From an uncultured Bacteroidota bacterium (lineage in GTDB: Bacteria; Bacteroidota; Bacteroidia; Chitinophagales; Chitinophagaceae), in NCBI GenBank assembly GCA_903887415.1, contig CAISPO010000035.1, positions 1-57,395 of the forward strand: DNA of 57,395 bases. The letters are read 5' to 3'. Below the pieces are notes generated by a model. That model did no database searches. It saw only the letters and a list, made by a program, of their open reading frames with translations, and was not told where the DNA came from. How positions within the stretch are numbered: position 1 is the first letter of the stretch; each line of letters opens with the position of its first letter. Shown in pieces: positions 7,198 to 14,324 of this stretch. A program made the translations under genes and the position numbers.

Positions 7198-9453
7198 CTA
7201 TTCAATTATGATTTTGTTAGTAATGCTTTCATTTTTTGTTACCGCTGAAATAAAATAAATACCTGCCGGGGATTGTAGATGTACATCTGTTTTTTTGTTC
7301 GTAGGTATCGTTATTACTTTTACTTTCTCACCCAAAAGATTTGTGATAACTATTTGGGCATCTTCATTATCAGGGGTTGAAATATTTACTGTAAATAATC
7401 CCTTGTTTGGGTTTGGGAATATGGTAATAAATGGTGTTGATTGATTACTGATTTTTTTTATTTCGGTTGCGCAGTCTAATATATTAATCGCTGTATCTAC
7501 TGATGCAGTTCCACAGGAATTAGTAACACTATAAGAGATGTTATCCATACCTGCCGTAATACCATAAACCACCCCTGCACTTGAAACAAATGCGTTACTA
7601 TTTGAAGAGTTCCAAGTGCCACCTGTTATTACATCGGATAGCGTAATATCCGAACCTACGCACACACTTGTTAATCCTATGATTGTACCTGCCACAGGTA
7701 CAGGATTAACGGTTATAATTTTGGTTGTTGTACATCCCGTTGGTAAAGAATAGGTAATAATTGCCGTGCCAGATAAAACACTTGTTATAATACCTGATGT
7801 ACCAATGGCTGCAATAGATGTACTACTGCTACTCCATACGCCACCTGTAGATATATCATCTAAAGTAATAGTAAGCCCTGCGCAAACATTTGTAGTTCCG
7901 GTTATCCCTGATGGTAAGGGGTTAATTGTAATATTTTTTGTTGCTGTTGCTGTTCCGCAAACATTGGTGAATGTATATTTTATAGTATCTAAACCAGTTG
8001 ATACGCCTGTAACTACACCTATGCCTATTGTAGCTAAAGATGTGTTACTACTGCTCCATACGCCACCCGTAACAATATCCGTCAAAGTGATAGATGAACC
8101 AGCACAAACACTTGAAACGCCTGTGATAGTACCCGCTAATGGCAAAGGATTGACAGTTATTCTGAAAGTAGTTGAAATGCCAGATACCGTATAAGATATT
8201 GTATCCGTTCCCTCTGCTGCGCCTGTTAAAAAACCCGTACTTGTGCCGATAGTTGCTATACTTGTATTAGCACTACTCCATATTCCGCTGGTTGTTATAT
8301 CGCTTAATGTTGTTGTTTCCCCCACGCATATAGTATCACTACCGATTATTGGGGATGGTGTTGTGCCAAATTTCATTACGGTTGCTGCATTGCCAACACT
8401 GCCATCTACATAAACTACATAAGGTGTACCACTCCCGTCTATAGCTATTGAGGTATAATCAGCTTCACCCGCAGAAAATCCGGGGCTTCCCACATTTACC
8501 CAACTGCTGCCATTAAATTTCATTACGGTTGCCGGACCATTAGGATAGCCATCCTCGTAAACTACATAAGGCGTACCACTCCCGTCTATGGCTATTGATG
8601 TATAATGAGCCACACCCGCTGAAAAGCAACAACTACCACCTATGGGTATGCCCCCCCCCCAACTGGTATCATTGTATTTCATCACCGAGGCTTTTTCATC
8701 ATCTCCACCATTCGGATAAACTACATAAGGCGTACCGCTCCCGTCTATGGCGATTGATGTGAAAAGTGTTGCATAATATGAAAATCCTACACTTCCCACA
8801 TTTACCCAACTGCTGCCATTAAATTTCATTACGGTTGCTGCATTGCCAACACTGCCATCTACATAAACTACATAAGGCGTACCGCTGCCATCAATTGCGA
8901 TAGAGGTATAGAGCGATGCCCCTGCTGAAAATCCTGGGCTACCTACGTGAACCCAACTGCTACCATTAAATTTCTTTACCGTAGCTCTCCCTGAATAAAT
9001 CCCATCTTCGTAAACTACATAAGGCGTACCACTCCCGTCTATGGCAATTGATGTGAAATTTGCCCCTCCCGCAGAAAATCCGGGGCTTCCCACATTTACC
9101 CAACTGCTGCCATTAAATTTCATTACGGTTGCTGCATTGCCAACACTGCCATCAGAATAAACCACATAAGGCGTACCACTACCATCAATGGCTATGGAAG
9201 TATTCTCTGCTCCCCCTGCTGAAAATCCTGCACTTCCCACATTTACCCAACTGCTGCCATTAAATTTCATTACGGTTGCTTTATTGCTAAATCCGGCATC
9301 CTGATAAACTACATAAGGTGTACCGCTACTATTTATGGCTATTGAGGTATTATATGCCGTATCTAATGAAAATCCGGCGCTGCCAACTAAATTCCATGTT
9401 TGCGCTTGATTTGTAAAGGGCAATATCAATAATGCAAATAATAATTTTTTCAT
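7198..9453 (-). CDS. Secreted repeat protein with Ig-like (BIG2) modules and T9SS sorting domain
   Basis: The 751-aa protein has a signal peptide (MKKLLFALLILPFTNQAQ). Residues about 20-375 hold seven copies of a unit of roughly 50 residues containing TSIAIDGSGTPYVVY and VMKFNGSSWVNVGSPGFSAG, a beta-propeller-like pattern. Four BIG2/Ig-like modules follow (each with a VCAG and a GGVWSSSNTS motif), then a T9SS type A C-terminal domain (FPNPNKGLFTVNIS ... NKIIIE). It should be exported by the type IX system and anchored or released at the cell surface. It is cargo of the tRNA-Glu element. A run of ten G on the coding strand (8651-8660) lies in repeat five, where the sequence departs from the other copies (SWGGGIPIGG). 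Confidence 0.85.
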   Translation of the reverse strand: MKKLLFALLILPFTNQAQTWNLVGSAGFSLDTAYNTSIAINSSGTPYVVYQDAGFSNKATVMKFNGSSWVNVGSAGFSAGGAENTSIAIDGSGTPYVVYSDGSVGNAATVMKFNGSSWVNVGSPGFSAGGANFTSIAIDGSGTPYVVYEDGIYSGRATVKKFNGSSWVHVGSPGFSAGASLYTSIAIDGSGTPYVVYVDGSVGNAATVMKFNGSSWVNVGSVGFSYYATLFTSIAIDGSGTPYVVYPNGGDDEKASVMKYNDTSWGGGIPIGGSCCFSAGVAHYTSIAIDGSGTPYVVYEDGYPNGPATVMKFNGSSWVNVGSPGFSAGEADYTSIAIDGSGTPYVVYVDGSVGNAATVMKFGTTPSPIIGSDTICVGETTTLSDITTSGIWSSANTSIATIGTSTGFLTGAAEGTDTISYTVSGISTTFRITVNPLPLAGTITGVSSVCAGSSITLTDIVTGGVWSSSNTSLATIGIGVVTGVSTGLDTIKYTFTNVCGTATATKNITINPLPSGITGTTNVCAGLTITLDDISTGGVWSSSSTSIAAIGTSGIITSVLSGTAIITYSLPTGCTTTKIITVNPVPVAGTIIGLTSVCVGSDITLSDVITGGTWNSSNSNAFVSSAGVVYGITAGMDNISYSVTNSCGTASVDTAINILDCATEIKKISNQSTPFITIFPNPNKGLFTVNISTPDNEDAQIVITNLLGEKVKVITIPTNKKTDVHLQSPAGIYFISAVTKNESITNKIIIE
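8651..8660 (-). repeat. G10 homopolymer inside the cargo surface protein gene
   Basis: Ten consecutive C on the + strand are ten G on the coding strand, encoding Gly-Gly-Gly after the conserved Trp of repeat five. Loss or gain of one base would lead quickly to a stop codon in either shifted frame (TAG 4 or 5 codons after the tract). The current length keeps the frame open. Confidence 0.9.
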
Positions 9454-9486
9454 TTTGATTAGTTTTCATTTGTGAGCAAAAAAATA

Positions 9487-9608
9487 GCGTAACTGAAAAT
9501 CCCTCGCCACTACAAGGCTCGCCAGAGCCTATCGAAAGCAAAAGATACAGTTACGCCGTGAGGCGTACTACATCCATTTGCATTGCTTTCGGTTATTTGA
9601 ACTGGCGA
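9487..9608 (-). promoter_or_regulatory. Highly structured leader upstream of the cargo surface protein
   Basis: Nested perfect inverted repeats occur here: TCGCCA (9504-9509) with TGGCGA (9603-9608); hairpin AGGCTC-GCCA-GAGCCT (9515-9530); CGAAAGCAA (9533-9541) with TTGCTTTCG (9583-9591); and inside that TACGCC-GTGA-GGCGTA (9552-9567). A competing 9-bp pairing joins GCGTAACTG (9487-9495) to CAGTTACGC (9548-9556). The block ends 33 nt before the start codon at 9453. Mutually exclusive stems are typical of regulatory leaders, but it could equally be a DNA-level element or a small RNA. Confidence 0.5.
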
Positions 9609-9779
9609 TTCTGTAATGGCAATACCTATGTGTAATACACTATCTTAAAAAAGTCTTTGTTGTTTTTATGTTTTCATTTTGCGTTGTATTTAGGTTGCTA
9701 AAATACTACTCTTTGATAAGCATTTTTTATTTTCTTACATCATTTTTGTTTTAAAATGCTAATTGATAATGTCCAAAAA

Positions 9780-10520
9780 AATTACTGCTGCTCTTAGCGT
9801 TTTGAAACAATAAATGATGCGGTAAGAAAAGTTGAATCTGAATAGTGTTACTGCTGCTCCTGTTCGCGCCAGTATATCTATAGCTTAAATTTCTTTTTCC
9901 CCGCCCCCTGTGATGTTAGCCTGTGCGGTGGATGTGCCAGGATAAAAACTATTCCATTGGTGGCAGCGTTGGCAAAAAGCAAGTGTAGCGATTGAACCAC
10001 ATTGTATCACCTTTAGCCCCGGTGCGATGGCTGTGATATGATGTGGTGAAAGAGCTACTCTTGCTGTGCCGGGGCGTGTGATTTGCTGCGGTGTTTAGCT
10101 TTGTGATGTGGGCAGCTAATCACTGCCCTGCCGGACAAATAGACAATAGTTTGTGCGTGGGTGTGGGTTGGCCTGTGCGGTTGCCCGCCATGCCATAGCG
10201 AATAGCAATACGAAAGCATACTAAGCCCCTGTAATGTCGCTCAATAGTTATACCCCTGCTGAATGTTTAAACCGCTGTTTCATACCTGCAAATGCGAAGT
10301 AGTGCGCCATGAGCGGAGGCCATGCGGGGGCGGACATAAAGAAGGGAGGCGGTGTAGATATGGCTGTGCGTTGGCATGTTTACATAAGCGTTGCAAAGCC
10401 ATAGATACAGTAACCGCCGGAAATGGTGCATAGGCGGGGCGTTGGCTTTGTGCGATGGCAAGCCTATGACACCATACCTAATAACCGGAGTTGAGAATTA
10501 GTGATGCTGCTAAATTGGAA
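9780..10520 (+). ncRNA. Candidate large structured non-coding RNA
   Basis: About 740 nt without a credible gene, distinctly richer in G+C than the rest of the element. A 15-bp helix (9996-10010 with 10033-10047) is continuous only on the + strand because it uses one U-G and one G-U pair; it is flanked by GTAGC/GCTAC (9985-9989 with 10054-10058). CCCCGG in its loop (10017-10022) can pair with CCGGGG at 10069-10074, giving a pseudoknot. Further helices: GGGCAG/CTGCCC (10110-10128), CCGCT/AGCGG (10272-10276 with 10312-10316), and GCAAAGCC with GGCTTTGT near 10391-10450, enclosing CCGCC/GGCGG. A 12-bp word TTACTGCTGCTC occurs twice (9782, 9848). No promoter was identified. Confidence 0.4.
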
Positions 10521-10630
10521 AACTGCAGCCCGGTAAATCAAACAGATACGCTTCAAATGTTTGGTAGTGTCTTGATGTTGTTGAGGATTAGATCGAAAGC
10601 TAAATCAGGGTACTGGAGCTTGGGTAATTA

Positions 10631-11173
10631 CTACGGTGTTAATTCCCGTAAATCATAATACATAAGTTTTGTTGTAGCATTTCTTTCTTCCTCCTTTTTA
10701 GGGCAAAGATATTTAAAACCATTTTGCTCATAAAATTTTAATGATTGCTGATAAGCATCAACAGTTATAAACATACATCCTGTTTTATTATTTGTAATAA
10801 AAAATTCCTTTATGTAATCTAACAATGTTGTACCTAATTTTCTACCTTGCATAGAGGTATCAACAGCTAATCTCCCTATTTTTACCGCTGGATAACTTTT
10901 GTATCTCTTTCTTTCAGGCATGCTACCACCAATTCTCTTCCACCATTGAGTATTGGAATCCATATCTTCTATAGCAATTTTATCATTAGAAACACAAAAA
11001 AAGGCGGCTGTTATGCCGCCATCTTCCAATAAATAAGTAACTGCAAGTAATTTTTTTATATAGTCTTTCGCATCGTTTGCAATGAAATCATTTAGATCAG
11101 CATCTCCACAATCAAATGGGAGAATATTATGAGAATCCGAAAGACGGAGTAATTTGAATAAACTTAAATCCAA
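10631..11173 (-). CDS. GNAT-family N-acetyltransferase, possible toxin of a toxin-antitoxin pair
   Basis: The 180-aa protein has a GNAT fold. The acetyl-CoA-binding motif A is visible as IGRLAVDTSMQGRKLGTTLLDY (R/Q-x-x-G-x-G/A-like QGRKLG), followed by FITVDAYQQSLKFYEQNGF, the typical motif B with the Tyr/Phe near the end. The N-terminus (FDCGDADLNDFIANDA) matches TacT/AtaT-like GNAT proteins, which acetylate aminoacyl-tRNA. The first codon of the open frame is TTG at 11173. It follows the small 52-aa gene by only a few bases and is very likely translationally coupled to it. The DUF1778-type antitoxin usual for TacT is absent; the small gene takes that position. The toxin role is an inference. 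Confidence 0.75.
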   Translation of the reverse strand: MDLSLFKLLRLSDSHNILPFDCGDADLNDFIANDAKDYIKKLLAVTYLLEDGGITAAFFCVSNDKIAIEDMDSNTQWWKRIGGSMPERKRYKSYPAVKIGRLAVDTSMQGRKLGTTLLDYIKEFFITNNKTGCMFITVDAYQQSLKFYEQNGFKYLCPKKEEERNATTKLMYYDLRELTP

Positions 11174-11175
11174 AA

Positions 11176-11334
11176 TTAGAATTGCTGTATACCCTGCAAT
11201 TTAGAGAAATTTTGTTTCATTCTTTCTCTTACTTTTGGATCAACTTTCTTACCCTCATTTTGTTTCATTTCATGGACAAAACGAACAGCATCCTTACCTG
11301 TAAGTACGGGTGTTTCTTTGATTGGTCGTGCCAT
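11176..11334 (-). CDS. Small 52-aa protein upstream of the GNAT gene, candidate antitoxin
   Basis: An open frame from ATG 11334 to TAA 11176 encodes MARPIKETPVLTGKDAVRF followed by a Lys/Glu-rich tail ending KLQGIQQF. It is too short for most gene finders. The start is preceded by A-rich sequence on the coding strand, and the stop lies 2 nt before the GNAT start codon, so the two form one unit. Small basic or charged proteins with an ARPIKETPVL-like N-terminus placed directly before a GNAT enzyme fit a type II antitoxin, but I cannot confirm the family by search. Confidence 0.65.
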   Translation of the reverse strand: MARPIKETPVLTGKDAVRFVHEMKQNEGKKVDPKVRERMKQNFSKLQGIQQF

Positions 11335-11357
11335 TTTTAGATATTTAGAGGTTAAAT

Positions 11358-11489
11358 ACTTTGTGCTACTTTGTGCTACTTTGTATCACTTTGTGCTACT
11401 TTGTATCACTTTGTGCTACTTTGTATCACTTTGTGCTACTTTGTATCACTTTGTGCTACTTTGTATCACTTTGTGCTACTTTGTACTAC
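11358..11489. repeat. Tandem 10-bp repeat array (13 units)
   Basis: ACTTTGTGCT and ACTTTGTATC alternate with almost no errors over about 130 bp (the first two units are both ACTTTGTGCT). There are no spacers, so it is not CRISPR. It lies upstream of the small protein/GNAT pair and downstream of the primase-like gene. Each unit contains TACTTTG or CACTTTG on the + strand, similar to a -7 promoter box. It could act as iterons, as an operator, or be a simple length-variable satellite. Confidence 0.9.
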
Positions 11490-11505
11490 AAATGTACGTA
11501 CAAAT

Positions 11506-11545
11506 TGAAACTTTTTTGAAACGTTTTTGAAACGTTTTTGAAATT
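11506..11545 (+). repeat. Short direct repeats TTTTTGAAACG
   Basis: Three consecutive units of 11 bp (TTTTTGAAACG, the last ending in AAATT) directly follow the 10-bp array. They add to the repeat-rich, non-coding stretch 11490-11637 between the small protein gene and the primase-like gene; no gene is seen here. Confidence 0.6.
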
Positions 11546-11637
11546 AACATTTTACCTCAATAGGCAAATATACAATTTACCTATACATTTATATGTATCA
11601 TTATAAAGTCATAAACCAACTTACTACATTAATTTAC

Positions 11638-12549
11638 CTACCCTTTTTTAAAAGTAATCCCGGCTAATCTACAATAGTGGAAAAAAGAGCCGATTCTAAT
11701 TACTGTACCTTGCCCGCTTGATTTCAAAAAATTAGTATAATGTGTTTCCGTATCATCAAATAGATATTTATTACTTGGTCTGCAAACTGTATGAAATAAA
11801 TTCCGGCCTGATTCTCCAAATTCCTGCGCAAATGCAAAACCGATGTTTCTGTATGTTTCATAATCCGGGGCAATATCAATATTCCGGTTTAATAACTCAT
11901 TTATGTAACGCTCTACCCATGCGCGGCTATCAGTCCCGGTTATACTTTTAGAAATGATACTTTTAAAGTTTGTCTTTACGGGTTGTGTGTCAATATGCAC
12001 CCTACTTAGGATTTCAGCACTATGATTAAAATAGCCATCGGGGTCAAAAGAATATCCACGTAAACTTACAATGCTTTTAGGTGCTGGATCAATATTGATG
12101 CCATAACTCTTTAAACCAATTTCTATTGCCTTAAAATGCTCTTTATGTCGTTCCGGGTAGGCAATAGGGATTAAACCCCAATAGCCCTTTCCTGAAACAG
12201 AAAGACCGCAATACGCTATGTTATTAATATTGGTTAGCTGGTTCTTTAATTCAGCATAGTTTAGGATATTTTCATTGCCTTTTAAATCAATATCAAACTG
12301 AATTAACCCACTAAGTTTTATTAAGTTTTTACTGCTACGATATGTAAAAATTCCACTTGGTGTAATAGCCGGGAGTGTAGCTTTGATTTCATCTCTTAGT
12401 GTCTTATCAGTCAGTTTCCGTATTTCATCAACTTTACTTTTATATTTATCGGAAGTTAGCCAACTTAATAAATTTACATTCCGGGGATCACCCGGCGTAT
12501 CATAATTTGCAAAGCAACTTACTTCAATATCAAGTATTGATTTTTGCAT
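11638..12549 (-). CDS. VirE N-terminal / BT4734-type primase-like protein
   Basis: The 303-aa protein matches the BT4734/BF3469 family common in Bacteroidota mobile elements. The VirE-N segment includes KLSGLIQFDIDLKGNEN and YCGLSVSGKGYWGLIPIAYP (acidic residues in FDIDLK and the SVSGKG strand are typical of this archaeo-eukaryotic-primase-like fold). The C-terminal part (WVERYINELLNRNIDIAPDYETYRNIGFAFAQEFGE) resembles the PriCT-2 helical domain found after primases. It probably primes replication of the excised element together with the adjacent ATPase. It is followed on the same strand by the repeat array and preceded by a TTGCAAA iteron block. Confidence 0.75.
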   Translation of the reverse strand: MQKSILDIEVSCFANYDTPGDPRNVNLLSWLTSDKYKSKVDEIRKLTDKTLRDEIKATLPAITPSGIFTYRSSKNLIKLSGLIQFDIDLKGNENILNYAELKNQLTNINNIAYCGLSVSGKGYWGLIPIAYPERHKEHFKAIEIGLKSYGINIDPAPKSIVSLRGYSFDPDGYFNHSAEILSRVHIDTQPVKTNFKSIISKSITGTDSRAWVERYINELLNRNIDIAPDYETYRNIGFAFAQEFGESGRNLFHTVCRPSNKYLFDDTETHYTNFLKSSGQGTVIRIGSFFHYCRLAGITFKKG

Positions 12550-12571
12550 TTTAAAACGGGCTTATTAATGG

Positions 12572-12658
12572 TTGCAAATTGCAAAAGCCTATATAGGGGT
12601 TTGCAAACTTGCAAACGTTGCAAAGCAGGTTTGCAAAGGTGTTTGCAAAGTTGCAAAA
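12572..12658. repeat. Iteron-like block: eight TTGCAAA copies, candidate replication origin
   Basis: TTGCAAA occurs eight times in about 87 bp, several extended to TTTGCAAAG. The block fills the gap between the RepA-like ATPase gene and the primase-like gene. Closely spaced direct repeats next to replication genes are the usual form of an iteron origin. It could also be an operator region for the primase-like gene, which starts at 12549. Confidence 0.65.
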
Positions 12659-12667
12659 GTGTTTACC

Positions 12668-13873
12668 CTATTGGCTTTCAGCCTGTTTAAGTGAATATAT
12701 AATTTGTTTTTCAGCAGTTTCTTTATGAAGGTGGCAAACACGGGCTTCATTGTCTCTTAACTCCATTTTAGAATCAAATATTTCCTTTATCCGGGATTCC
12801 ATAGTTCTATAGGATGAACTAAAATCAACACATAATTTATCAAGCAAATCAGTTCTACTCAACGTTGTGCCATCACCCATGTACATTTCAAGATGCTCGA
12901 TAACGTCCTCTATACCTGCCTTATGCTTTCTACTATTTACAGCATCTGATATTTCTTTATCAGATGCCAATACAAGACCTTTCGCATCCTTGCAATACTT
13001 AAAATAAAATGGTGTGTGCCTTGCTGTACTTCTGCATTTTAAATACTTAGCCCTGATTAATTCAGTATCGTTTTGTTGCTCATCTTTTTCAAAACCCACC
13101 TGCATAACCGTGCTGGCTTTGTTCATTAATTCAGTGCCAAAATGCCCTCTTGCCTTATCGCTTTTCGGGTTCTCATGGATAACACAAAGAAAGATTGCGT
13201 TATGGTCGTTTACAGCCACATTCATTAAATCAATTAGCTCCATACTTTTATCAGCCTTGTTAAAATCTTCTATGCAATCGGTGGATACATCAAGTACAAT
13301 AAATAAGGGTTGATTATTAGTAAGACGTAAATGATTCAGGTATTCATTTAAGGTATCAAACCTGTCTTTTCTTTTAACCTGGAGCAATGAGATATATTGA
13401 AAGTTTGGCAAAACGTCTTCCTTTTTATTTCCGGCTTTGATTTGTATATTTTGTAAAGCATAGGGTAATTGTTCCAATAAATTCCGCTCGGTATCAACAT
13501 ACACAACTGTATATGCTGCATCTAAGTTTGTGCGTTTAAAACCTAACAACTCATTCTTACAATCATGTCTTTTAAGTAATGCAGCGCAAATAATTTCTGC
13601 CAACCTGCTTTTATGTACTCCGGCTTGCCCTTGTATCACATTTATAGTATGCGGAAATATTACAGCATTGCCGGATTGCTCTAAAATCGGTTTTGAAAAA
13701 ATAATATCGGTTGCTACCAATTTGCGTAATTGGTCTTGTGTGGCGAGTACCTTTTTTAGATTTTCAGATACTGCAATCGCAGTATTATTTAAGGATGTGC
13801 CTTTAGGAATATTAACGCTCTCCTTTCCATCGCTTTGCTCAATTGGGGTATCTTTTTGCTGTTCCACGATCAC
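12668..13873 (-). CDS. RepA-like AAA ATPase (putative replication helicase)
   Basis: The 401-aa protein belongs to the RecA-like/RepA group of hexameric helicases or ATPases on mobile elements. A Walker A variant IQGQAGVHKSRLAEII lies at about residues 77-92, Walker B at LFIVLDVSTDCIED, and a following motif IFLCVIHENPKSDKARGHFGT is typical of the DnaB/RepA-like ATPases. The C-terminal 90 residues look like a winged-helix segment. The start is GTG at 13873, overlapping the TGA of the upstream HTH gene (GTGA), so the two are translationally coupled. Role in replicating the excised element is inferred from family and context. Confidence 0.75.
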   Translation of the reverse strand: MIVEQQKDTPIEQSDGKESVNIPKGTSLNNTAIAVSENLKKVLATQDQLRKLVATDIIFSKPILEQSGNAVIFPHTINVIQGQAGVHKSRLAEIICAALLKRHDCKNELLGFKRTNLDAAYTVVYVDTERNLLEQLPYALQNIQIKAGNKKEDVLPNFQYISLLQVKRKDRFDTLNEYLNHLRLTNNQPLFIVLDVSTDCIEDFNKADKSMELIDLMNVAVNDHNAIFLCVIHENPKSDKARGHFGTELMNKASTVMQVGFEKDEQQNDTELIRAKYLKCRSTARHTPFYFKYCKDAKGLVLASDKEISDAVNSRKHKAGIEDVIEHLEMYMGDGTTLSRTDLLDKLCVDFSSSYRTMESRIKEIFDSKMELRDNEARVCHLHKETAEKQIIYSLKQAESQ

Positions 13874-14181
13874 CCCTTTTTATTTAGTGTTACATGATTT
13901 ATCGCCTCCTGCTCCAGTGCATCATTAGTCTTTACTTCATTCCGTAAAAGCCATGTATCAATTTCGGCTTTATTGAAATAAACGTTTTTACCGTTGGGCT
14001 TATAATGTGGGATTACATTACCTGATGTCAACTTATACAAGTAGCTTTTTGATAGCCCGGTATAAGCTGCAACTTCATCAAAAGTTAGCACCACTTTATT
14101 TGCAAGCATAGCAATACTTATAGCATCCAACTTTTGGTGGATAACTTGTAATTCTTGTAGTGGGATTGTTATTTTGTCCAT
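13870..14181 (-). CDS. MerR-like helix-turn-helix protein, excisionase/regulator of the element
   Basis: The 103-aa protein has one HTH_17 domain: LTFDEVAAYTGLSKSYLYKL followed by PHYKPNGKNVYFNKAEIDTWL, the wing and terminal helix. These small proteins act as excisionases or transcription regulators in Bacteroidota integrative elements. The 3' end overlaps the start of the RepA-like gene. A 16-bp perfect palindrome and a hairpin of AATGTAAA repeats lie in its upstream region and are plausible binding sites. Confidence 0.8.
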   Translation of the reverse strand: MDKITIPLQELQVIHQKLDAISIAMLANKVVLTFDEVAAYTGLSKSYLYKLTSGNVIPHYKPNGKNVYFNKAEIDTWLLRNEVKTNDALEQEAINHVTLNKKG

Positions 14182-14208
14182 TTCTTAAATTTTAAAAGTT
14201 AAGGAAAT

Positions 14209-14305
14209 GGACTACCGGTAGTCCTTATGTGTTAACAAGTGCAAATAGACTAAATAATAGAATGGTAAAGGGTTTACATTGCTTGAATGTAAACCTGAAT
14301 GTAAA
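14209..14305. promoter_or_regulatory. Palindromic operator and AATGTAAA repeats upstream of the HTH gene
   Basis: GGACTACCGGTAGTCC (14209-14224) is a perfect 16-bp palindrome starting 28 nt upstream of the HTH start codon. Further upstream, GTTTACATT (14272-14280) and AATGTAAAC (14286-14294) form an inverted repeat, with a third AATGTAAA at 14298-14305. They lie between the HTH gene and the RteC-like gene and may bind the HTH protein for autoregulation or excision. Confidence 0.5.
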
Positions 14306-14324
14306 TAAGGCGGGAAAATAATGT

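Noticed and set aside
10267..10461. 64-codon frame on the minus strand in the structured region
   Set aside because: It shows no family, and the area is better explained by paired structure; retained only as a caution for the non-coding RNA claim.
9780..10520. Known RNAs such as tmRNA, RNase P RNA, SRP RNA or a group II intron
   Set aside because: I could not find the diagnostic core motifs of any of these, and there is no intron-type reverse transcriptase nearby.
11358..11489. Possible CRISPR array
   Set aside because: The repeats are directly adjacent 10-bp words with no unique spacers, and no cas genes are present.
11318..11530. Open frame of 70 codons on the + strand with repeated CATLYHFVLLCITLCYF segments
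   Set aside because: It is a translation of the 10-bp tandem repeat array and has no independent support.
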